A stretch of 64,000 nucleotides of DNA from Ricinus communis (lineage: Eukaryota; Streptophyta; Magnoliopsida; Malpighiales; Euphorbiaceae): contig NC_063261.1 of NCBI RefSeq assembly GCF_019578655.1, positions 9,246,446 to 9,310,445 of the forward strand, given 5' to 3'. Below the pieces are notes generated by a model. That model was not told the origin of the DNA and searched no databases. It saw only the letters and a program-made list of their open reading frames with translations. The position numbers and the translations under genes were made by a program. This document shows, in pieces, positions 57,831 through 64,000 of this stretch; position 1 is the stretch's first letter; each line of letters opens with the position of its first letter.

Positions 57831-59911
57831 ATGGCGAATGACTTAGGCTCCTCCACAGCAATAGGCATATTGATTCTATCCAACTTATTGGCTATAACAG
57901 AGCTCGTCTCAGCTTCTACTTTTAACCGTAGCAGTTTCCCAGCAGGGTTTCTTTTTGGAACAGCTGCGGCTTCTTACCAGGTACATGTTTGCCCTTTTTC
58001 TTTTTCTTTTTTTAGGCACAATATGCATAAGTTTGCTATAGCTAGAAAACACCGACGCTTCTGAAAGAGGCCCTCGGTGTTAAATGCTTATCCAACATGG
58101 ATAGATGCTTCTTATTTCGTAGATTTTCAATTTTGTATTTTCTAGGCTATTGCAAATCTAATTCTTCATAATTGATTTTCAGTATGAAGGTGCAGTAAAT
58201 GAAGATGGAAAGGGTCTAAGTATATGGGACACCTTCACTCACAAGTATCCTGGTCTCTCTCTCCATTCACTACGTGTAGATATTTGTAAAAAGTTCACAT
58301 CACTAAAAAAAATAAAAAAAATATAAATAATTTGTAAAAGTTAAAAATTTAACTTATCAAGTGGCTTCTTCTAGTTATTTTAATATTTATTAAATCTGTT
58401 AAAACCAACTGTAAGAATTTAAATAAATCCTTTACGAATTTAGTTTTTACATCCCACTTTATAATGTGATAAGATGGAAAAAGACTCTATGATAACTTCA
58501 TTTATTTCTTTTACAAAATCTATCATTAAGTTCTTGGATTTTTTTAGTTTTGTTCTATTTAACCCTTGAAAAATTTTATTGTTTTCTATTGAACTATTGT
58601 ACTTTATTTAGTTTTGTTTTATTAGGGGGCTTTTTATTTTATTAAGAACTTCTTACAAATGAAAGTCTTTGTACTTTTCTTTTTCTTTAAAATATTATTA
58701 AGTCTTCAATGAAATAAAAATATAAATATAAAAACTTAATAATACAAAATAAAATTAAAGAGCTCAAAAAAATAAAATTGAATAAGTAAAAATACATTTT
58801 GCCTATTTCTTTTGTTAAAGTGGCTTAATGTATATATGTTGTGAGGAATTGATGAATGTTATGTATTCAAAATATTTTGGTACTTTTACATTTAAACATT
58901 AAATAATAGATATGTAATTTCATCTATTAACATTAATAAATATGTTTTATTTATGAGTTTGATATATATATATTAGGGTCAGGGTGTATTACTTTTTCCT
59001 ATTTCTTTTGTTAGACCAATTTATTAGGGGACCTTGTTTCATCCGAGTGATAAATTTCCAGGGCAGGTCGAGCTGGATAGGCCTCATTTGTAGACATATC
59101 TAACCCCTTCAATCGTGGCATTGCAGAAAGGATAGCAGGCGGTGCAAATGCAGATGTAGCTGTTGATTTTTACCATCGTTATCAGGTTCTCTAAATGATG
59201 ACTATAGTATTCACCTTTCTTTTAAATTCTTTTATAAGTAAAATAACACTCGTTGATTCCATATTTTGAGCAAACATATCATGCATCTACTATTTAAGTG
59301 AAATTTCGCATTAATTTGCAGCAATTTAATCATTTAAGATCATGTAAAATAAGTTATAGCCTGTCTGGGATTATTAGTATTAATAAACTAATTTAGAATT
59401 TATTTAATAAATGATCTTTAATTTTTATAAATTAGTTTTATCAATTTTATTTTTAGAATAAATATCAATTTATCTGTTTCTTTCCAAAATTAATTAAAAC
59501 TAAAAAATGAAAAAGACTTTTAGAAAGAAAAAAAAAAAAGCGACCTTCCCCAATTTCAAACAAGCTAGGTTAAGAAAGACTGAAGAAGGATTAATGCTGA
59601 AATTTAAATTTGTTCTCGATATTGAAATTACTTGGTGGCTTATTAATTTCATAGGATTACTAAACATTGATGTGGAAAACTATTGCCTCATGTAATTTGT
59701 TCATAATTTTGATGTCTTTTTTTTTTTTTTTACCAAAGGGAAAATAAGAGATGGGTTTGATGCAATTATGGTTTTATATATTTTAATGTTTCTACAAAAT
59801 GTACTTATGATTTAGGTAATTGGAATTTGTATCAGGAAGATGTGAATATCATGAAAAATATGGGACTAGATACTTTCAGATTCTCCATCTCCTGGTCCAG
59901 AGTATTACCTA
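57831..59911 (+). CDS. GH1 family beta-glucosidase, 5' half (exons 1-4)
   Basis: Exons: 57831-57980 (50 codons), 58183-58252 (70 bp), 59127-59185 (59 bp), 59836-59911 (76 bp), all with GT donors and AG acceptors and consistent phase. Residues 10-28 are hydrophobic and fit a secretory signal peptide. [15 protein letters not shown], across the exon 1/2 junction, fits the GH1 N-terminal signature exactly. Then come [36 protein letters not shown] and [25 protein letters not shown], all standard GH1 landmarks. Full proteins have about 500 residues in 11-13 exons, so the catalytic TFNEP and ITENG motifs would lie further on; none is found before 64000. Either intron 4 exceeds 4 kb or the gene is truncated. 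The reaction would be hydrolysis of a beta-glucoside, probably a defence compound; the substrate cannot be told. The start is the only in-frame ATG before the signal peptide. Confidence 0.82.
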
Positions 59912-61057
59912 GTAAGACTACTGCTTTTAACTGATCAGCATGATTGTTGTCATTTTCTTTTATGTTGCTCGAACTTAGGAAAATCCCCTAGAAAAAGTTA
60001 TGATCGTGGTAATTTTAAAATTAAACATCAATAAAATATGTTCACTTTAATGTTAAAGAAATAGTGATAATTACTTTTAGCCCTCGAAGTTTTTATGTTA
60101 CATTAGTTAGAACATCTTTTCTATAAATTACACTTAAAAGCCTCTTCCATTAAAATATGACAATTTAGTGGTTAGTTAAATGGGATAATAGTTGATAGCA
60201 TATATGTCATAAGTTGGAACTAATCAAATGAAGCGCCTCATTTACATGAAAAATCAGTCACTGCAAGAATAATATAATTTACTGCACTTCGTATACCATA
60301 TATAATATTCCAAAATACTAATCAATTTAATTCATAATTCCACCAAAAAAATGTAATATAACAAAACTCATTCAAGGCATTTAAATCCATTAATTGTCAT
60401 AAAAATGCATCAAGTATTTAATAACAACCAATTTAATCAACAATTTAATTAACTAAAATTAATCTAAATTTCTCACTTAATCCAAAATAACTAACTGAAT
60501 CAGATTTAAGCAAATTAATACCTCCTTGGGACTCAAAATTGTGTTACGGATTTTCTGCTCCTCAACACACAAATTGGAGCATCGCTGCGGACAGTGGGCG
60601 AAAAAATTGAAGGTCTCCAAAAATGTGAATTGAGGTAACTACCACGAACTCTCGAAGAGGGGAGTCCAACCATACAAGTTGCTTGGTTACAATTTCGAAT
60701 CCATTATTATATGTTTGCTCGGCAATTCCACCCAGAAGGTAATAGGTTACACGTGTATTAAATTTGAAATTAGTAAGAATAAAAATTGATTTCTTTGGAA
60801 TAATAAAACTGTTCTAATTCTAATAAAAAAAATAAAGGACCCATGAAATAATTAATGAATCATAAGTTCAGGTGGAAAATTTCTATTCAATGAAAATGGA
60901 TTATAAATCTTTTAATTACCTCTAATGAGAAAACAATCCTACAAATGCCTCATTGTCGCTGTAAATCCAGCCTTAGAAGATACGACTTATGCAAGATCAA
61001 TTCACCACTCAAACGATGATGTAGATGGCTAAAAATTTTCAGCTAAGCTTTAATGAG
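59912..61057 (+). other. Intron 4 of the GH1 gene, first part
   Basis: It begins GTAAGAC. No further GH1 exon is visible. 60540-60740 is a less AT-rich island of unknown nature that, with 61987-62280, may belong to an older insertion split by the Mutator-like element. Confidence 0.45.
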
Positions 61058-61977
61058 GGGTTAAATGCGCCCGCTGGTACTAAACCTTTGCACTTTTTTC
61101 CAAATGGTACCAAACCTTCAATTTGTTTCTTTTTGGTACCACTCCTATTATTTCTGTATCTTCTGCCAGTACCAATGAGGAATCTGGTACTTATTTGTTG
61201 ATGTGGCTGCCAGATTTATGAAGGATAACACACCACTTGCTACATCTGTTGCTGCCTCAACAAACTGTTATCCAACTCAGCAACAGAAATCCAGATGAAA
61301 AAGGCAACAACATGGACCAAATCCTAACACATTTCTCTCTAAGAAATAGAGTAAATCCATATTTATCAATAAAAGACATCGAAAATGGAAAACAATCAAT
61401 CTAATCCCAACTAATTGATAAAAAAGACAACCCAATAAAAAGCAACAAAAACCCAAAAGTTCAGCAAGAATCATAGCAGCAGTGCCGCAAAAGCGAAGAG
61501 CTTGAAATCTTAATAAAAAAACCGCAGCAAGGAGGAGTGGTTTAGAAAGTAGAAGCTTGTGTTGGGATAATGAAATTGAAGAGATAGAGAAAATGGGTTG
61601 GTTGTAATTATTATACTCATTCTTGAAGTTGAAAGAGTATTTCGGGTATGATTGAGAAGGGAGGAAAGAGAAAGAAAGAGAGAGAAGGAAAGAGAGGAGA
61701 GAGACAAGGAAAGAGAAAGGGAAGAAAGAGAAAAAGAAGGAGGGGAGGATTGAAGGAAAGGAAGGAAAGAGTAAATGAGTCAGCAACAGATGTGGCAAGT
61801 GGTGTGTTATCCTTCATAAATCCGGCAGCCACATCAGCAAATAAGTGCCGGATTCCTCATTAGTACTGGCGGAAGATACAGAAATAATAGGAGTGGTACC
61901 AAAAAGAAACAAATTGAAGGTTTGGTACCATTTGGAAAAAAGTGCGAAGATTTGGTACCAGCGGCGCATTTAACCTC
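61058..61977. mobile_element. Non-autonomous Mutator-like element (MULE)
   Basis: 920 bp with terminal inverted repeats of about 200 bp (61058-61258 and 61778-61977). The outermost bases are GGGTTAAATGCGCC on one side and, in reverse complement, GAGGTTAAATGCGCC on the other. It is flanked by a perfect 9-bp target duplication TTTAATGAG (61049-61057 and 61978-61986), the length typical of Mutator. No transposase is encoded. The interior (61260-61777) holds a purine-rich tract and a 173-codon minus-strand frame that is low-complexity at its start; capture of host sequence is possible but not shown. Confidence 0.9.
61654..61771. repeat. Purine (GA)-rich tract inside the MULE
   Basis: About 118 nt almost entirely of A and G on the plus strand, mostly GAAAG, GAGA and GGAAG words. 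It is the cause of the low-complexity frames on both strands. Confidence 0.85.
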
Positions 61978-61986
61978 TTTAATGAG

Positions 61987-62998
61987 GGTGGGAGCCGAGT
62001 AGTATGGCAGCACGACCTAGTTGCTTCCGATTTGGCCAAAACGAGAAAGAGTAGCCGATCGTGCTTTATCTCTCTCTAAAACATCAAATTTTCAGCGAAA
62101 TAAAAGGAGATTTGGGTTTCTAACAGGTGTGCAAGGTTGAGGACGTCAAGACTCCAGCTTTTTAGTGATACATAGTGGCGAAAAGCATTACGGCCAAAGT
62201 TGACGATGATAGGGTGAGAGAGAGTGTGAAAATGGTGGAGATAGAGAGTTGAGGTGCTAAGATGAATATTTTCCTTCTCTAGAAACTATCTAATAGTAAC
62301 TTAAAAAAAGTAATAATCTTTTTAAAATTCAACCTTATTTTATTAAATTAAAGTTTATATTAATTACTTATAAATCAAAATTTAGGTGCTTATTCATATT
62401 TAACAAAAATAATTTGGGAGTTAGTGTTCCAAATAAAATTTCTATGACTCCAAAAGTGTCATTAGAATAAATAACTAATATAGCTTAACTTTATGTTTTT
62501 TCTTTATCTAGTAAAATTAGAAATCCATTTCTTTAATAAATTCACTCTTGACCCAAAACCGTATTTATCAAAACGTATACATATGCCCATATGCATGCAT
62601 GCACATGGATGCATAACTGAGGGTAGTTAGTAGTAATAGAGATGAAATTTTTTCGTTATGCAATCTCATTTTGTTGGGTTGTTTCAATACATGTTGACGC
62701 ATGGGTAATGCCTTCATCTTAAAAGAAGGAAATAAGGAAATGATTAAAATAATACCGATCGAACCCTTCTGACGTTTTCTCCAGATTGTATATTGATCAT
62801 TTTATGAGATCTAGAAAATATGGAACTAACCTCAGATTGTTCTTTCATGAGGTGCAATTATCATGGATGAGATAAACCCCCTAGATCTAGTCACATCTGG
62901 AATTTTAATTAGTCCTTAAGTATGCTTATGAATAAGGACAAACAGAGTTTATTTGATTTCATAAGTGTTGAAGGGAAAGAAGCAGGCAAAATTGTACC
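61987..62998. other. GH1 intron 4 continued, no exon recognised
   Basis: 61987-62280 is comparatively GC-rich and looks like part of an older repeat that the MULE split. 62280-62998 is AT-rich. No GH1 exon 5 was found. Confidence 0.45.
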
Positions 62999-63721
62999 AG
63001 TAGTCACATAATTATACAATTAATTTTAATATGATTATTTACTTTTAATTTATTTTATGAAAGTCAATTTTAATTTAGTTTGTATATTTGTACTTTTAAT
63101 TTGAATAGAATAATGATTATTTTAGTTTGAGTTTCAATTTGTTTCATATCTCTATCAGTATCAAATTCAGAATATCTTATATTTACCTTTCTAATCACCA
63201 TTTTTTTAATCTTTATTATGTTTTTTACTTTACTAACACTTTCATTTAAAATTATTTTGCTTTTAGTATTACTATCTAGAATATCTCTTTCAATATCCAT
63301 GTCAACATACTTCTTAAATAGGGAATCATCCCCGTTAGTTGATAGTGACTATAATGTGTCAAACGAGAGTAATTCACTTTGTGAGAAATCTCTTGACATA
63401 TGTATTGAAAGAGATATCCTATGTACTAGCGGTAAAAGCAAAATAGTTTAAATGACAGTGTTAAGTAAAGCGAAGAACATAATAAAGATGAAAAAAGTAG
63501 TGTGAATAGGAATACAAAGATCAGATACCTTGAATTTGATAATGATAGAAACATAAAACAAATTGAAACTCATAGTAAAATCACCATTATGCAATCCAAA
63601 TTAAACTTAAGTTATTTTTATGAAACAAATTGAAATTAAATGACTATTATGCAATCCAAATTAAAATTAAATGTCTTTTATGAAATAAATTAAAAATTAA
63701 GTGCATAATTAGGTGACTACT
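62999..63721. mobile_element. Foldback element with arms of about 310 bp
   Basis: The left arm (62999 to about 63312) starts AGTAGTCACATAATTA. The right arm (about 63384-63721), in reverse complement, starts AGTAGTCACCTAATTA. Both then run through ATTTTAATTT, GTTTCAATTTGTTT, CTTTATTATGTT, TTTTGCTTTTA and GATATCTCTTTCAATA in the same order. The loop is about 70 bp. No convincing target duplication was seen. There is no coding capacity. Confidence 0.75.
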
Positions 63722-64000
63722 AATATAATTATTTCGAAAGAAAGAAGAAGTATGATGTTTTTAGCAAACTGACAAATGATGATAATGAAAATCACTAAAT
63801 GAAGTATTCCAGAGAAGCGAAGGAAATAAGTGTTCTAATAAGAGAAAAGGAGGATAATTGAGACGTAGATGATGAAATCAAATCTCAGTCTTTTTAGTTG
63901 ACTCAGGACCTTGAGTAGAAAAAGACATCTTCAGTTGAATCTTCCCTAGACAGCCAACTAGTACTTTAAGATAGTATAACCCATTGCATTCTTCAGCAAA
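63722..64000. other. AT-rich end of window
   Basis: No gene or exon recognised. Confidence 0.5.

Noticed and set aside
61277..61798. A 173-codon minus-strand protein gene
   Set aside because: The first third is the translation of a purine/pyrimidine tract, the frame lies within a non-autonomous MULE, and the rest has no recognised motif. It is mentioned only as possible captured sequence.

Overview
The window is plant nuclear DNA, most likely from a eudicot. It is AT-rich, contains spliced glycoside hydrolase family 1 (GH1) exons with GT..AG introns, and consists mostly of nested plant LTR retrotransposons of the Athila and (probably) Tekay type. A Euphorbiaceae or other Malpighiales source is a guess from general impression only. 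No complete, undamaged protein-coding gene lies inside the window.

Layout. 1-1055 is the end of a minus-strand Athila LTR (family 2). 2536-7123 is a long solo LTR of an unclassified family (here 'family C') into which a second copy of the same family (2605-4903) has inserted. 7124-13560 is repeat-like and AT-rich DNA with degenerate tandem arrays. 13626-14057 is a two-exon GH1 beta-glucosidase pseudogene. 15413-35211 is a three-level nest: an outer plus-strand Athila element (family 1, target duplication ATAAG) holds a minus-strand Athila element (family 2, 18470-27699, target duplication GCCAT), whose 3' LTR holds a Tekay-like solo LTR (18494-21486). 35480-37804 is a third family C solo LTR. 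38700-40760 holds a decayed gene resembling the plant 'putative gypsy type transposon' (Transposase_28) family. 41133-45432 is a fourth, truncated family C LTR carrying an internally deleted Athila family 2 element (41587-43809, target duplication GATTG). 49088-51867 is a second Tekay-like solo LTR on the minus strand (target duplication ATAAA), flanked by a directly repeated 2-kb AT-rich segment. 56373-57198 is a pair of inverted MITE-like units. 57831-59911 is the first four exons of an apparently intact GH1 gene. Its fourth intron runs beyond the window and contains a non-autonomous Mutator-like element (61058-61977, 9-bp target duplication) and a foldback element near 63 kb.

How the parts relate. 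The only host gene family seen is GH1: one degenerate 5' fragment and one good 5' half, on the same strand and about 44 kb apart, with the intervening space largely filled by retrotransposons. No reverse transcriptase, RNase H or integrase domain was recognised. Both sizeable Athila elements keep gag-derived sequence, primer binding site and polypurine tract but lack the polymerase core, so they would have depended on enzymes supplied elsewhere. The Athila family 1 and family 2 elements share unexpected noncoding features: arrays of CACGGCC-type hairpins, and an internal hairpin followed by a second polypurine-like tract.

All similarity statements are by eye. Boundaries supported by matching target-site duplications are firm to the base; others are approximate.
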